Positions 20,767 to 29,997 of a DNA stretch of 64,000 nucleotides are shown here, piece by piece. The position numbers and the translations under genes were made by a program. Numbering within the stretch: the first letter of the stretch is position 1; each line of letters opens with the position of its first letter. The stretch covers positions 2,790,001 through 2,854,000 of the forward strand of contig NZ_CP145732.1 in NCBI RefSeq assembly GCF_036884845.1, read 5' to 3'. Below the pieces are notes generated by a model. The model made no database searches. It was not told where the DNA came from and was given only the letters and a program-made list of their open reading frames with translations. This DNA comes from Pseudomonas sp. MAG733B (lineage in GTDB: Bacteria > Pseudomonadota > Gammaproteobacteria > Pseudomonadales > Pseudomonadaceae).

Positions 20767-23148
20767 ATGAAATTCAGTGAACAATGGCTGCGTGGCTGGG
20801 TTAGCCCGCAGGTAAGTCGCGACGAGCTGGTTGCTCGTCTGTCGATGGCCGGTCTTGAGGTCGATAGCGTTACGCCGGCCGCCGGTGTTTTCAGTGGCGT
20901 GATCGTGGGTGAGGTGCTCAGCACCGAACAGCACCCGGACGCCGACAAGCTGCGCGTTTGCCAGGTCAGCAATGGCTCGGAGACTTTCCAGGTCGTGTGC
21001 GGTGCGCCGAACGTGCGCCCGGGCCTGAAGATCCCGTTCGCCACCATCGGTGCCGAACTGCCGGGCGACTTCAAGATCAAGAAAGCCAAGCTGCGGGGCG
21101 TCGAGTCCAACGGCATGCTGTGCTCGCAAGCCGAACTGCAAGTGGGTGAAGGCAACGATGGCCTGATGGAACTGCCGGCCGATGCGCCAGTGGGTCAGGA
21201 CATTCGTGAGTACCTGAATCTGGACGACGCCAGCATCGAGGTCGATCTGACCCCGAACCGCGGCGACTGCCTGTCCCTGGCCGGTCTGGCCCGTGAAGTC
21301 GGCGCGCTGTATGCCGCTCAGGTTACTCGTCCAGTGGTTGCCAGTGTTCCGCCGGTGCACGACGAAGTGCGTTCGGTAGAAGTACTGGCCCCGGCTGCGT
21401 GCCCGCGTTACCTGGGTCGCGTAATCCGAAACGTTGACCTGTCCAAGCCAACACCGCTGTGGATGGTCGAGCGTCTGCGTCGTGCCGACGTGCGCAGCAT
21501 CGATGCTGCCGTCGACATCACCAACTACGTGATGCTCGAGCTGGGTCAGCCGCTGCATGCCTTCGATCTTGCCGAAATCAATGGCGGCATCCGCGTGCGC
21601 ATGGCCGAAGAAGGCGAGAAGCTGGTTCTACTCGACGGTCAGGAAGTCAGCCTGCGTAGCGATACGCTGGTCATCGCCGACCACACCCGCGCTCTGGCCA
21701 TTGCCGGTGTCATGGGTGGCGAGCACAGCGGCGTCAATACCGCGACCACTCGCGATATTTTCCTGGAAAGCGCGTTCTTCGATCAGATCGCCGTTGCTGG
21801 CAAGGCTCGTTCCTACGGCCTGCACACCGACGCCTCGCATCGCTACGAGCGTGGCGTGGACTGGCAACTGGCCCGTGAAGCCATGGAGCGCGCCACTGGC
21901 CTGCTGCTGGAAATCACCGGTGGCGAAGCCGGCCCGATCATCGAAACCGTCAGCGAACAGCACTTGCCGTCGATCGCGCCGGTTACCCTCCGCGCTCAAC
22001 GCATCACCCAGATGCTGGGCATGGAAATGGATTCGGCTGAAGTCGAGCGTCTGCTCAGCGCTTTGGGCCTGACCATTACTGCCGACGGGGCAGGGCAGTG
22101 GCGCGTTGAAGTGCCAAGCCATCGTTTCGATATCAGCCTCGAAGTCGACCTGATCGAAGAACTGGCTCGCCTCTACGGCTACAACCGCCTGCCGGTTCGT
22201 TACCCGCAAGCGCGTCTGGCGCCGCAAGCCAAGGCTGAAGCCCGCAGCGATCTGCCTGAACTGCGCCGCCTGCTGGTCGCCCGTGGTTATCAGGAAGCGA
22301 TCACCTACAGCTTCATCGATCCGAAACAGTTCGAACTGTTTAATCCGGGTGTCGAGCCGTTGCTGCTGGCCAACCCGATTTCCAACGACATGGCGGCCAT
22401 GCGTTCGTCCTTGTGGCCTGGTCTGGTCAAGGCGCTTCAGCACAACCTGAACCGTCAACAGGATCGCGTACGTCTGTTCGAAAGCGGTCTGCGTTTCGTT
22501 GGTCAGCTCGAAGGCCTGAAGCAAGAGCCGATGCTGGCTGGTGTGGTTTGCGGTAGCCGCTTGCCGGAAGGCTGGGCGCAAGGTCGCGACACCGTGGACT
22601 TCTTCGACGTCAAGGCTGACGTGGAAGCGGTACTGGGCTTCGCCGGTGCTCTGGATGCGTTCACTTTCGTGCCGGGCAAACACCCGGCGTTGCACCCGGG
22701 GCAAACCGCGCGCATCGAGCGTGAAGGTCGTCTGGTTGGCTTCGTTGGCGCTATCCACCCTGAATTGTCGAAAACCCTGGGCCTGGATCGTCCGGTCTTC
22801 GTTTTTGAGATGGTTCTGGCGGAAGTGGCTTCGGGCAAAATGCCTAAATTCCACGAGTTGTCGCGCTTTCCTGAAGTGCGTCGTGACCTCGCACTGATTG
22901 CATACAAAGACGTTGCAGCCTCGGCTGTACTGGACGTAATCCGTGAAAATGCAGGCGAATGGCTGACAGACCTCAGGCTATTTGACGTATATCAGGGTAA
23001 AGGCATTGATCCTGATAGAAAAAGCCTTGCAGTCGGCTTGACCTGGCAGCATCCATCGCGCACTCTTAATGACGATGAGGTGAATAATACGACGCAAAAT
23101 ATCCTCACCTCGCTCGAACAAAGGTTGAACGCCACGTTAAGGAAGTGA
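20767..23148 (+). CDS. pheT: Phenylalanyl-tRNA synthetase beta subunit
   Basis: A 793-residue structural and editing subunit. In order: an N-terminal OB tRNA-binding domain (about 40-150), the B3/B4 editing domain (about 210-380, GVMGGEHSGV), the B5 DNA-binding-like domain, a catalytic-like core, and a C-terminal anticodon-binding FDX-ACB domain (FPEVRRDLALIAYKD near 700). The ribosome-binding site AGGAG precedes ATG 20767. ihfA starts 3 bases after its stop, so the two are co-transcribed. Confidence 0.97.
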   Translation: MKFSEQWLRGWVSPQVSRDELVARLSMAGLEVDSVTPAAGVFSGVIVGEVLSTEQHPDADKLRVCQVSNGSETFQVVCGAPNVRPGLKIPFATIGAELPGDFKIKKAKLRGVESNGMLCSQAELQVGEGNDGLMELPADAPVGQDIREYLNLDDASIEVDLTPNRGDCLSLAGLAREVGALYAAQVTRPVVASVPPVHDEVRSVEVLAPAACPRYLGRVIRNVDLSKPTPLWMVERLRRADVRSIDAAVDITNYVMLELGQPLHAFDLAEINGGIRVRMAEEGEKLVLLDGQEVSLRSDTLVIADHTRALAIAGVMGGEHSGVNTATTRDIFLESAFFDQIAVAGKARSYGLHTDASHRYERGVDWQLAREAMERATGLLLEITGGEAGPIIETVSEQHLPSIAPVTLRAQRITQMLGMEMDSAEVERLLSALGLTITADGAGQWRVEVPSHRFDISLEVDLIEELARLYGYNRLPVRYPQARLAPQAKAEARSDLPELRRLLVARGYQEAITYSFIDPKQFELFNPGVEPLLLANPISNDMAAMRSSLWPGLVKALQHNLNRQQDRVRLFESGLRFVGQLEGLKQEPMLAGVVCGSRLPEGWAQGRDTVDFFDVKADVEAVLGFAGALDAFTFVPGKHPALHPGQTARIEREGRLVGFVGAIHPELSKTLGLDRPVFVFEMVLAEVASGKMPKFHELSRFPEVRRDLALIAYKDVAASAVLDVIRENAGEWLTDLRLFDVYQGKGIDPDRKSLAVGLTWQHPSRTLNDDEVNNTTQNILTSLEQRLNATLRK

Positions 23149-23151
23149 CGT

Positions 23152-23454
23152 ATGGGGGCTTTGACGAAAGCTGAGATGGCGGAACGTCTGTATGAAGAGC
23201 TGGGCCTGAACAAGCGGGAAGCCAAGGAATTGGTCGAACTGTTTTTCGAGGAAATCAGGCACGCTCTTGAAGACAACGAACAGGTGAAATTGTCCGGTTT
23301 CGGCAATTTCGACCTTCGGGACAAACGCCAGCGGCCTGGCCGCAATCCGAAAACGGGAGAAGAAATCCCGATCACGGCTCGCCGTGTGGTCACCTTTCGT
23401 CCAGGGCAGAAGTTGAAGGCCCGAGTTGAGGCTTATGCTGGAACCAAGTCATAA
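23152..23454 (+). CDS. ihfA: Integration host factor alpha subunit
   Basis: A 100-residue DNA-bending protein that pairs with IhfB. It has the HU/IHF opening [21 protein letters not shown] and the beta-arm [17 protein letters not shown], with the Pro that intercalates in DNA. It sits 3 bases behind pheT, the usual gammaproteobacterial order. It overlaps the MerR-like gene by 20 bases. IHF is often needed by integrases of islands such as the one that follows. Confidence 0.97.
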   Translation: MGALTKAEMAERLYEELGLNKREAKELVELFFEEIRHALEDNEQVKLSGFGNFDLRDKRQRPGRNPKTGEEIPITARRVVTFRPGQKLKARVEAYAGTKS

Positions 23455-23791
23455 CGACGAGCTACCCGTCATCCCAGGCAAACGCTACTTCACCATTGGT
23501 GAAGTTAGCGAGCTGTGTGCGGTAAAACCGCACGTACTGCGCTATTGGGAGCAGGAGTTTCCTCAACTCAACCCCGTCAAACGCCGCGGAAACCGCCGGT
23601 ATTATCAGCGCCAGGACGTGCTGATGATCCGGCAAATCCGCGCGCTCCTTTACGATCAGGGTTTCACCATCGGCGGCGCGCGCTTGCGTTTGTCCGGTGA
23701 CGAAGCCAAAGACGACACCACCCAATACAAACAAATGATCCGCCAGATGATCGCCGAGCTGGAAGATGTTCTGGTGGTCCTCAAGAAATAA
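23435..23791 (+). CDS. MerR-family transcriptional regulator
   Basis: A 118-residue MerR-like protein. The winged helix begins at about residue 18 ([25 protein letters not shown]) with the second part [33 protein letters not shown]. The C-terminal helix forms the dimer. It lacks metal-binding Cys. Start ATG 23435 lies within the end of ihfA, a conserved Pseudomonas arrangement (ihfA-merR-tRNA-Pro). Its targets are not known. Confidence 0.88.
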   Translation: MLEPSHNDELPVIPGKRYFTIGEVSELCAVKPHVLRYWEQEFPQLNPVKRRGNRRYYQRQDVLMIRQIRALLYDQGFTIGGARLRLSGDEAKDDTTQYKQMIRQMIAELEDVLVVLKK

Positions 23792-23880
23792 ATTCCTGCT
23801 TTTAAATACTTTCAGTTTTCAAAAGCTTGCGATATATTCTTGAGCGTTCTTCGAGAAGAGGAACAGGTTTCACGCCTAGT

Positions 23881-23957
23881 CGGGGCGTAGCGCAGTCCGG
23901 TAGCGCACTAGCATGGGGTGCTAGGGGTCGAGTGTTCGAATCACTCCGTCCCGACCA
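23881..23957 (+). tRNA. tRNA-Pro(GGG)
   Basis: A complete 77-base cloverleaf. The acceptor stem CGGGGCG / CGTCCCG (one G-U pair) has discriminator A and an encoded CCA. The anticodon stem CTAGC / GCTAG encloses the loop ATGGGGT, giving anticodon GGG. The T arm contains GTTCGAATC. Its 3' 46 bases are repeated at 61344-61389, so it is the integration target of the island. Confidence 0.97.
23912..23957 (+). repeat. Left attachment repeat (attL), 46 bp
   Basis: The 3' part of tRNA-Pro, from the anticodon loop to the terminal CCA. It is identical over 46 bases to 61344-61389, and identity ends at both flanks. Tyrosine-recombinase islands reconstitute the tRNA end in this way, so the tRNA stays functional after insertion. 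Confidence 0.95.
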
Positions 23958-23968
23958 AATAATCCTAG

Positions 23969-24003
23969 AAAATCCAGTCACTTAGCGGTGATTGGATTTT
24001 TTT
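23969..24003 (+). terminator. Terminator of tRNA-Pro
   Basis: AAAATCCAGTCAC / GTGATTGGATTTT (one G-U pair) with a 6-base loop and a T-run to 24003, 11 bases after the tRNA end. It lies on the island side, so the island supplies the terminator used by the tRNA now. Confidence 0.8.
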
Positions 24004-24350
24004 ATGCCTTCAGGTTTTTCTTGTCACTTTGAAACTGTGCTTTCTGGTTGCCAATTGGTTGCCAATTGAGATTGTCTTGTCATCATTGTGGAGATGGGAT
24101 CAATTCTTAGGGTGGAGTTGGTGTTCGGTAAGTGTCCGGCGAGTAAACCTTGTCGGTGTGAGTGAGGAACTCTGCGGTGTGACTGCAAAGAGTTGGGTTG
24201 TCAGTTCTTTCAGTTGCAGCGGTCTTTGGTGGCTAAAAATGGCTGTAATTAGTCTTTACCCAAGCTAACCCGACTTAACCCATGCAAATAGGTCTGAATA
24301 TCTGTAAGCTCATTTCATATCCCTATACAGCAAGAAAGCAGGATCTCGCT
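24004..24350. other. Non-coding left end of the island
   Basis: Between the tRNA terminator and mad1. It contains the 21-bp end repeat at 24047-24067 and presumably the mad operon promoter. One 79-codon open frame here (24029-24268) has no ribosome-binding site and an improbable Trp/Ser-rich composition. AGGA at 24339-24342 serves mad1. Confidence 0.5.
24047..24067. repeat. Island end repeat, left copy (21 bp)
   Basis: Two tandem copies of GTTGCCAATT(G). The identical 21 bases occur at 61196-61216 in the same orientation, 128 bases inside the other end; this copy is 90 bases inside attL. Short tandem motifs at both ends are what integrase arm-type or excisionase sites look like, but that role is inferred. 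Confidence 0.75.
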
Positions 24351-24566
24351 ATGGACGACCGCTGGCTCTCCGTCGATGAAATCGCCGATTACCTCGGTGT
24401 GGCCAAAGACACCATCTACACCTGGGTGACCTCCAAAGGCATGCCGGGGCACAAGGTTGGGCGCTTTTGGAAATTCAAGAAGGAAGACGTGGACGCCTGG
24501 GTACGAGAGGGCGGTGCCGCTTCCAGTAGTGATGACTTTGATGACAAGGGGGCGCGCAATGCCTAA
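24351..24566 (+). CDS. mad1: MADS protein MAD1, helix-turn-helix regulator
   Basis: A 71-residue excisionase-like DNA-binding protein with a MerR/BldC-type helix-turn-helix (WLSVDEIADYLGVAKDTIYTWV, then GHKVGRFWKFKKEDVDAWV). I start at ATG 24351, with AGGA 8 bases ahead; the frame extends up to 24282 without such a site. It overlaps the methylase gene by 8 bases and heads the eight-gene operon, matching mad1 by position and domain. Control of the operon or DNA guidance of the methylase is plausible but inferred. Confidence 0.75.
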   Translation: MDDRWLSVDEIADYLGVAKDTIYTWVTSKGMPGHKVGRFWKFKKEDVDAWVREGGAASSSDDFDDKGARNA

Positions 24567-26601
24567 ACAGCGCTCCATACAGGACAACAACGACATGATA
24601 GACCTTGATCAAGAAGCCCAAGCGCCTGAGCGCGCGCTCGAAGAGGGCAAGGTCTTTGACTACATCACCGGCAACCCGGTGAAAGACAGTGACAAAGAAA
24701 AGGTCCGCCAGCGTATTGCTCGCGCCATCATCCATGAATACGGCATCGCAGCCGAAGACATGGAGCCAGATTTCAAGATCAAGATGCTGGGCAAGAATCG
24801 CAAGCTCGATATCGCTATTTTCAAGCCCGGCCAGGCGCACACAGTAGAAAACCTTTATCGCGCCGTGGTGGTCGAGAAAGAACCCAAGATCGGTACTAAG
24901 GGGGCGTACCGTATGCGCGACCCTGAAGAGGCGCGCAAAGAGTTCGAGGTGCTGGAAATCGTGATGGCCGAGGTCGAGAGCTGCGACTACGGCCTGTGGA
25001 CTAATGGCCTGGAATTCTTCTTTTTTAAGAAGGAGGTCACCCGTTTCGATACTAAGTTCAAACCCATCGGTGACTGGCCATTAGGTGACGACACCTTTAG
25101 CGTTGAAGGCCGCTCCATGGGACGGATGCGCCGTGCGGACCCGGTGATGCTGCGTACCGCTTTCCGTCGTTGCCATAACTACATCCACGGCAACGAGGGC
25201 ATGCCCAAGGACGCCGCTTTCTGGCAGTTCCTGTACCTCATTTTCTGCAAGATGTACGACGAGCAGCAGCCAAATGAAGCCCGAGGGTTCTATGTAGGCC
25301 CTTTCGAACCGTTTGACCCCGAAGGCCAGAAAGCCATCCGTCTTCGAATCAGACCACTCTTTGAAAGAGTAAAGAAGAAGTACGATGGCCTCTTTAAGGG
25401 CAACGAAGAAATCACCCTGTCCGACCGGGCTTTGGCTTTCATCGTTTCGGAGCTGGCCCGTTACGATTTCGGCCGTACCGATGTTGATGCTAAAGGCACG
25501 GCCTACCAAGAGATCGTGGGCACCAACCTGCGTGGAGATCGCGGCCAATACTTTACGCCGCGTGGGGCCATTAGCCTCGCTGTCAAGATGCTCGCACCCA
25601 AAGAACACGAGCGTGTGCTGGATTCGTCATGCGGTACGGGGGGCTTCCTGGTTGAGACCCTGAACTATTTGAACAAAGTCTTTCACGAAGAGAAACGCGT
25701 CAAGGCGGGCGACGAGAACACCGAAGAGTTCGTATCCATTCGTGATCGACTTGCCAATTACGCAGCCAAGAATCTGTTCGGCGCCGACTTCGACCCCTTT
25801 TTGGTACGGGCCGCGCAGATGAACGTGATGATGGCTGGCAACTCGCTGGGTCATCTTTATCACATGAACTCACTCGAGTTTCCGGTGGGGCACCTGCCTG
25901 GCGTTCAGGCAGCGAAAGAGTCCATCCCTCTCGGTACGATTGATGTCTTGATGACCAACCCACCGTTCGGGTCAGACATCCCTGTCACCGAGAAAACCAT
26001 CTTAGAACAGTACGAATTGGCTCGCCGCTGGGAGCGGCAAGGTGATGGATTTGTGATGACCAACGCGATCAAGCCTGCGGTTTCGCCCGAGGTCTTGTTC
26101 ATCGAGCGTTGTGTTAAATGGCTCAAGCCGGGAGGCCGTGCGGGCATCGTCTTGCCCGATGGCATCTTGGGCAACCCTGGTGACGAGTACATCCGCTACT
26201 GGATTCTGCGCCATTGCTGGGTGCTCGCTAGCATCGACTTGCCGGTGGAGTCGTTCATCGTCGAGGCCAACGTCAACATCCTTACCAGCCTGCTCTTCCT
26301 CAAGCGCAAGCCTGCGGAGGTCATTCAAGCCGAAGATTTGGGCCAGAAGAAGGACTACCCCGTGTTCATGGCTGTTGCTGAGAAGGTGGGCTTCGACCGC
26401 CGTGGTAACACGCTGTATAAGCGTCACCCCGATGGCGAAGAAATCCTCGTCGATGTGAGCCATGAAGAAAAAGTCCGCATCGGTGGCGGTCTGCAAGTGC
26501 GTACGCTTCATCGCAAAGAGCGCATCCTCGACGACGACCTCCCGGAGATCGCCAAGGCCTATGCCGAATTTCGCGCCAAACACCCGGAGCCCAGCAAGTG
26601 A
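24559..26601 (+). CDS. mad2: MADS DNA methyltransferase MAD2 (type I-like N6-adenine)
   Basis: A 680-residue HsdM-like N6-adenine methylase; the start ATG 24559 overlaps mad1. An N-terminal HSDR_N-like part (residues 30-170, KMLGKNRKLDIAIFKPG, VVVEKEP) precedes the helical and catalytic domains. SAM motif I is SCGTGGF (357-363) and the catalytic motif IV is NPPF (467-470). It would modify host DNA to mark self, using the specificity subunit MAD5. No HsdR restriction subunit is encoded nearby, which separates this from an ordinary type I system. The GTGA junction couples it to mad3. Confidence 0.88.
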   Translation: MPKQRSIQDNNDMIDLDQEAQAPERALEEGKVFDYITGNPVKDSDKEKVRQRIARAIIHEYGIAAEDMEPDFKIKMLGKNRKLDIAIFKPGQAHTVENLYRAVVVEKEPKIGTKGAYRMRDPEEARKEFEVLEIVMAEVESCDYGLWTNGLEFFFFKKEVTRFDTKFKPIGDWPLGDDTFSVEGRSMGRMRRADPVMLRTAFRRCHNYIHGNEGMPKDAAFWQFLYLIFCKMYDEQQPNEARGFYVGPFEPFDPEGQKAIRLRIRPLFERVKKKYDGLFKGNEEITLSDRALAFIVSELARYDFGRTDVDAKGTAYQEIVGTNLRGDRGQYFTPRGAISLAVKMLAPKEHERVLDSSCGTGGFLVETLNYLNKVFHEEKRVKAGDENTEEFVSIRDRLANYAAKNLFGADFDPFLVRAAQMNVMMAGNSLGHLYHMNSLEFPVGHLPGVQAAKESIPLGTIDVLMTNPPFGSDIPVTEKTILEQYELARRWERQGDGFVMTNAIKPAVSPEVLFIERCVKWLKPGGRAGIVLPDGILGNPGDEYIRYWILRHCWVLASIDLPVESFIVEANVNILTSLLFLKRKPAEVIQAEDLGQKKDYPVFMAVAEKVGFDRRGNTLYKRHPDGEEILVDVSHEEKVRIGGGLQVRTLHRKERILDDDLPEIAKAYAEFRAKHPEPSK

Positions 26602-27935
26602 TTACACGACTGGAGGCCACACGCTATCGTTGCTTTGAACGCCTGGCTGTTGATGTCGGCGACTTTCGGGTGCTGGTCGGGGCTAACGGGTCGGGCAAGA
26701 CCACACTGCTAGACATGCCGGTGCTTTTTGGAGATCTGCTGCGCGCAACTAACGTCTCCGCTCCCTTCATGGAGCGTCGGTCCGAGCTACCGCCGCGGGC
26801 GGGTAGTTTGAACGAATTGGTCTTCGCAGGGCGGGGTAGCGACTTTACGCTTGCTGTCGAAGCACGCCTGCCAGACGCTGTGCAATCTAAGGTGATTGAA
26901 GGCATGTTCGCCAGGAAGCGCAGCGAGCGATCTCGTCAGGTATTGCATAAAGACCGCCGTCATTGGCCGACCCACATTCGTTACGAAATTGGCTTGCGGA
27001 TCGGTGCCGATCAGGCACTGCAGGTGGCTTACGAATACCTGTTCATGTTCCCTGAATTGGATGGGCCTGACCGTCGCCAAGCGGGCTTTCATGGCGTTGC
27101 CGCTGGCAATAAAAAGCACTGGCACCTCACCTTGAAACGCGAAATTGGCTACGAGTCTGAGTTCGCACCTGAAACGCCACAGGCGAACGTAGCCAAAGTG
27201 GGCCTTCCCGAAACTCTGCTCGCCATGCCGCGCGTGCTGTTTGAGTCCGAGGCGGGTTACCCCGCCGCCCGCTGGTTACACAGCTTGTTGACTACCGATG
27301 CCGTTTTCCTCGAGCCTAATTGGTCCGCCATGCGCCAAGCCAGCCCACCAGGGCAGCCCAAAGTCATCACGGCCAATGGTCGCAATATCCCTTGGCTTGC
27401 GCTGGAATTGAAACGCGAAGGCGCGCCGGATGGCGTCCCTGTTGACTTTCGTAGCGAACGCTATGCCGATTGGATTGCCCACGTGCAAACCGCGCTGCCT
27501 CAGGTGACGGATATCGACGTGCGTGAGCGCGAGGACGATCACCACGCCTACTTCGTGGTCAGCTACAAGGGGGATTTCAAAGTGCCTTCGTCAGGTTTGT
27601 CAGATGGCACCCTACGTGTTCTCACGCTGACGCTGCTGCCTTACCTCAGCAAACACCCATCCATCCTGGTGACCGAGGAGCCCGAGAATGGCATCCATCC
27701 GCGCGCCATCGAAGCTGTTTTGCAATCACTCTCGTCCATGTACGACAGCCAGGTGTGGGTATCTTCGCACTCACCCGTGGTGCTGGCTCGTGCCAGGTTG
27801 GATCAGTTGCTGTGCGCAAGGCTTGTCAGTGAAGGTGGGGTAGAAATGGTAGCTGGTACCAATCACCCTCGCCTACAGGAATGGCGCGGTGGTATCGATC
27901 TCGGCAGCCTATTTGCAGCGGGGGTACTGGGATGA
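26598..27935 (+). CDS. mad3: MADS AAA ATPase MAD3 (OLD/RecF-like)
   Basis: A 445-residue ABC-type ATPase of the OLD/RecF/SMC-like class. Walker A GANGSGKT (28-35), signature-like LSDGTLRVLTL, Walker B LVTEEPENGIHP (Glu360-Glu361) and the switch His in VSSHSP are all intact. The start GTG 26598 overlaps the mad2 stop by 4 bases. It probably senses or acts on DNA ends or phage products together with the next gene. Position and domain match MAD3. Confidence 0.85.
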   Translation: MITRLEATRYRCFERLAVDVGDFRVLVGANGSGKTTLLDMPVLFGDLLRATNVSAPFMERRSELPPRAGSLNELVFAGRGSDFTLAVEARLPDAVQSKVIEGMFARKRSERSRQVLHKDRRHWPTHIRYEIGLRIGADQALQVAYEYLFMFPELDGPDRRQAGFHGVAAGNKKHWHLTLKREIGYESEFAPETPQANVAKVGLPETLLAMPRVLFESEAGYPAARWLHSLLTTDAVFLEPNWSAMRQASPPGQPKVITANGRNIPWLALELKREGAPDGVPVDFRSERYADWIAHVQTALPQVTDIDVREREDDHHAYFVVSYKGDFKVPSSGLSDGTLRVLTLTLLPYLSKHPSILVTEEPENGIHPRAIEAVLQSLSSMYDSQVWVSSHSPVVLARARLDQLLCARLVSEGGVEMVAGTNHPRLQEWRGGIDLGSLFAAGVLG

Positions 27936-28588
27936 TAAACAAGCGCCCCTGCGTCATCTTGGTGGCCGACAGCAACATGGCCGCCACCTTCCGTGGCTAT
28001 TTCAAGCGTGACCGCTGGCATCTCAGCCTTGGCTGTGCGCCCTTTGAAATCAACACCGATGTCGGTGCGGACATGCTCGTGGATGAAGGCGGCAACGATC
28101 CAGGTGTCTACACCAAGGGCCATGAGCTGCTACGTCCCTACCAAACCAGTCACCATCGCGCGCTGGTGGTCCTGGATTGCGAGTGGGAAGGCTCACCAGG
28201 CAAGGCCGCCATTGTTGAACACATCACCGGCCACCTGGTCGCAAGCGGCTGGTCGGAAGATGCGGTCAAGGTGATCGCCATCGATCCGGAACTCGAAAAC
28301 TGGCTATGGCAAGATAAGCCGCAAGTAGCTGACGCGCTTCGCTACAACGGCAAAATACCGTTGCGACAGCATCTGGCTGACAACAATTGGTGGCCTCTTG
28401 ATGTCGCCAAACCGCCCCGGCCAAAGGAGGCGGCAGAGTGGGTGCTGAAGCAAACTCGGCAGCCGCGTTCCTCGGCGATTTACCAAAAGCTGGCGGAACT
28501 CATCTCGATCAAAGGTTGCACGGACTCAGCATTTGCCGAGATGCACGCAGCGTTTCTGGCGTGGTTCCCTGTGGAGGTGGCGGCATGA
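27932..28588 (+). CDS. mad4: MADS protein MAD4
   Basis: A 218-residue soluble protein beginning at ATG 27932, overlapping mad3 by 4 bases. Its pattern of hydrophobic strands ending in acidic residues (VILVADSNM, ALVVLDCEWEG, VKVIAIDPELENWLW) recalls TOPRIM/DUF4276-like proteins that accompany OLD-type ATPases in several defence systems. That fold is my inference, not established here. Position between the ATPase and the HsdS-like gene matches MAD4. Confidence 0.75.
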   Translation: MINKRPCVILVADSNMAATFRGYFKRDRWHLSLGCAPFEINTDVGADMLVDEGGNDPGVYTKGHELLRPYQTSHHRALVVLDCEWEGSPGKAAIVEHITGHLVASGWSEDAVKVIAIDPELENWLWQDKPQVADALRYNGKIPLRQHLADNNWWPLDVAKPPRPKEAAEWVLKQTRQPRSSAIYQKLAELISIKGCTDSAFAEMHAAFLAWFPVEVAA

Positions 28589-29994
28589 CCTTCACAAGTT
28601 TCAATAATGCACGAATTGTTCAGTCCGCCTGGCTTGAAGAAGGCGGGCGGCGGCTGGATTGCAATCCGTATATGTCTGGAGCATTGGAAGCCCGGGATGC
28701 TTTAAAAAAACTCGCTTGCAAAAAGGACAGACTTGCAGACGTTACTCTTGCAATGTTCGATTCTGGGCGCGAGAGCCGTAACTGGGTTGATGATCCTCGA
28801 TACGGCGTACGTTACATGGGTAGTTCGGCTATCAGTTTGGCAGACCTTTCAGCCCTGCCATTGATCTCGAACAAACAGGTTGCACGCAATCCGAAACTTC
28901 TGGTTGAGGAGGGATGGTCTCTAATCACGCGATCCGGGACTATTGGCCGAATGGCCTATGTGCGACCAGATATGGCCGGATTGGCCTGTTCTGAGGATGT
29001 GCTGCGTGTCGTTCCCAACTCAGAGCGGATTCCGACTGGATATCTGTTTGCCTTCCTTTCCTGCCGCTATGGCGTACCGCTAGTGGCCTCAGGAACCTAT
29101 GGCGCGATCATTCAGCATATAGAGCCACACCATATAGCCGACCTCCCAGTTCCACGATTTACGAATGAATTGGAGATGCGAGTACACGAGGCGATTGAGC
29201 AAGCTGCCTACCTCAGAGCAAGGGCAAATCAGAAGCTGCAAGACGCACAAACGCGCCTTGCACAGGAGATTGGTCAACCAGAACCCTTTGGAAGAAGCGC
29301 GTCTGCGCGCGAACGATTGACGCGAGTTGTACATGTCTCAGACATACAGAGAAGCATGCGCATGGAGGGGAATTTTTTCAATCCTAACGCTGCTCACGTG
29401 GAAGACTGGATACTGTCTTCCGGCAACTGGACTCAACTAGGTGATGTTGCGGACGTCTATGACGTCCCGATGTTTAAGCACATCTATGTTGAGGAGGGTA
29501 ATGGGGCGCCGTTCTTTACAAGCGGCGACCTGTTTGATCTTGATCGAAATGCCAGAAAATTTTTGTCAAGAAGTCGAACTGTCAACCTGTACAAGTACAT
29601 ATTGAAGCGCGACTGGGTGCTACTGGCTAGATCTGGGCAACTCGGTGGAATTATTGGTCGTCCGCAATATGTCGACTCTGGTCTCGAAGGAGCCGCCACG
29701 TCTGATCACGTCTTACGCATAGTCCCCAAAGAAATTCCTGGCGGTTACCTATTCGCATATCTGTACAGCACGAAGATTGGGTATCCTCTCCTTACTCGCT
29801 GTGTGACGGGGCATTCCATTCCGGCCCTCTGGCCTTCGCAATTGAAATCGCTGCCGATTGTTTTAGCATCGCCTGAAGCGATGGAGGAGATTTCCCAGTT
29901 AGTTGCCGAAGCATTTGAGGACAGAGTCAAAGCTACTCAAGCCGAAAGTATTGCACGGCTGCAAATTGAGAACGCGATAGAAGGCAAGGAATAG
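28585..29994 (+). CDS. mad5: MADS specificity subunit MAD5 (HsdS-like)
   Basis: A 469-residue protein with two target-recognition domains of the HsdS type, at about residues 10-190 and 290-440. Each has the usual landmarks (LITRSGTIGRMAYV ... GYLFAFLS; VLLARSGQLGGIIGRP ... GYLFAYLYS), and a helical spacer AIEQAAYLRARANQKLQDAQTRL lies between. It should give MAD2 its DNA sequence specificity through a bipartite target. The start overlaps mad4 by 4 bases. The DNA is more AT-rich than neighbouring mad genes, as is common for exchanged specificity genes. Confidence 0.85.
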   Translation: MTFTSFNNARIVQSAWLEEGGRRLDCNPYMSGALEARDALKKLACKKDRLADVTLAMFDSGRESRNWVDDPRYGVRYMGSSAISLADLSALPLISNKQVARNPKLLVEEGWSLITRSGTIGRMAYVRPDMAGLACSEDVLRVVPNSERIPTGYLFAFLSCRYGVPLVASGTYGAIIQHIEPHHIADLPVPRFTNELEMRVHEAIEQAAYLRARANQKLQDAQTRLAQEIGQPEPFGRSASARERLTRVVHVSDIQRSMRMEGNFFNPNAAHVEDWILSSGNWTQLGDVADVYDVPMFKHIYVEEGNGAPFFTSGDLFDLDRNARKFLSRSRTVNLYKYILKRDWVLLARSGQLGGIIGRPQYVDSGLEGAATSDHVLRIVPKEIPGGYLFAYLYSTKIGYPLLTRCVTGHSIPALWPSQLKSLPIVLASPEAMEEISQLVAEAFEDRVKATQAESIARLQIENAIEGKE

Positions 29995-29997
29995 TTC

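Noticed and set aside
24029..24268. 79-codon open frame at the left island end
   Set aside because: No ribosome-binding site, overlaps the 21-bp end repeat, improbable Trp/Ser-rich sequence.
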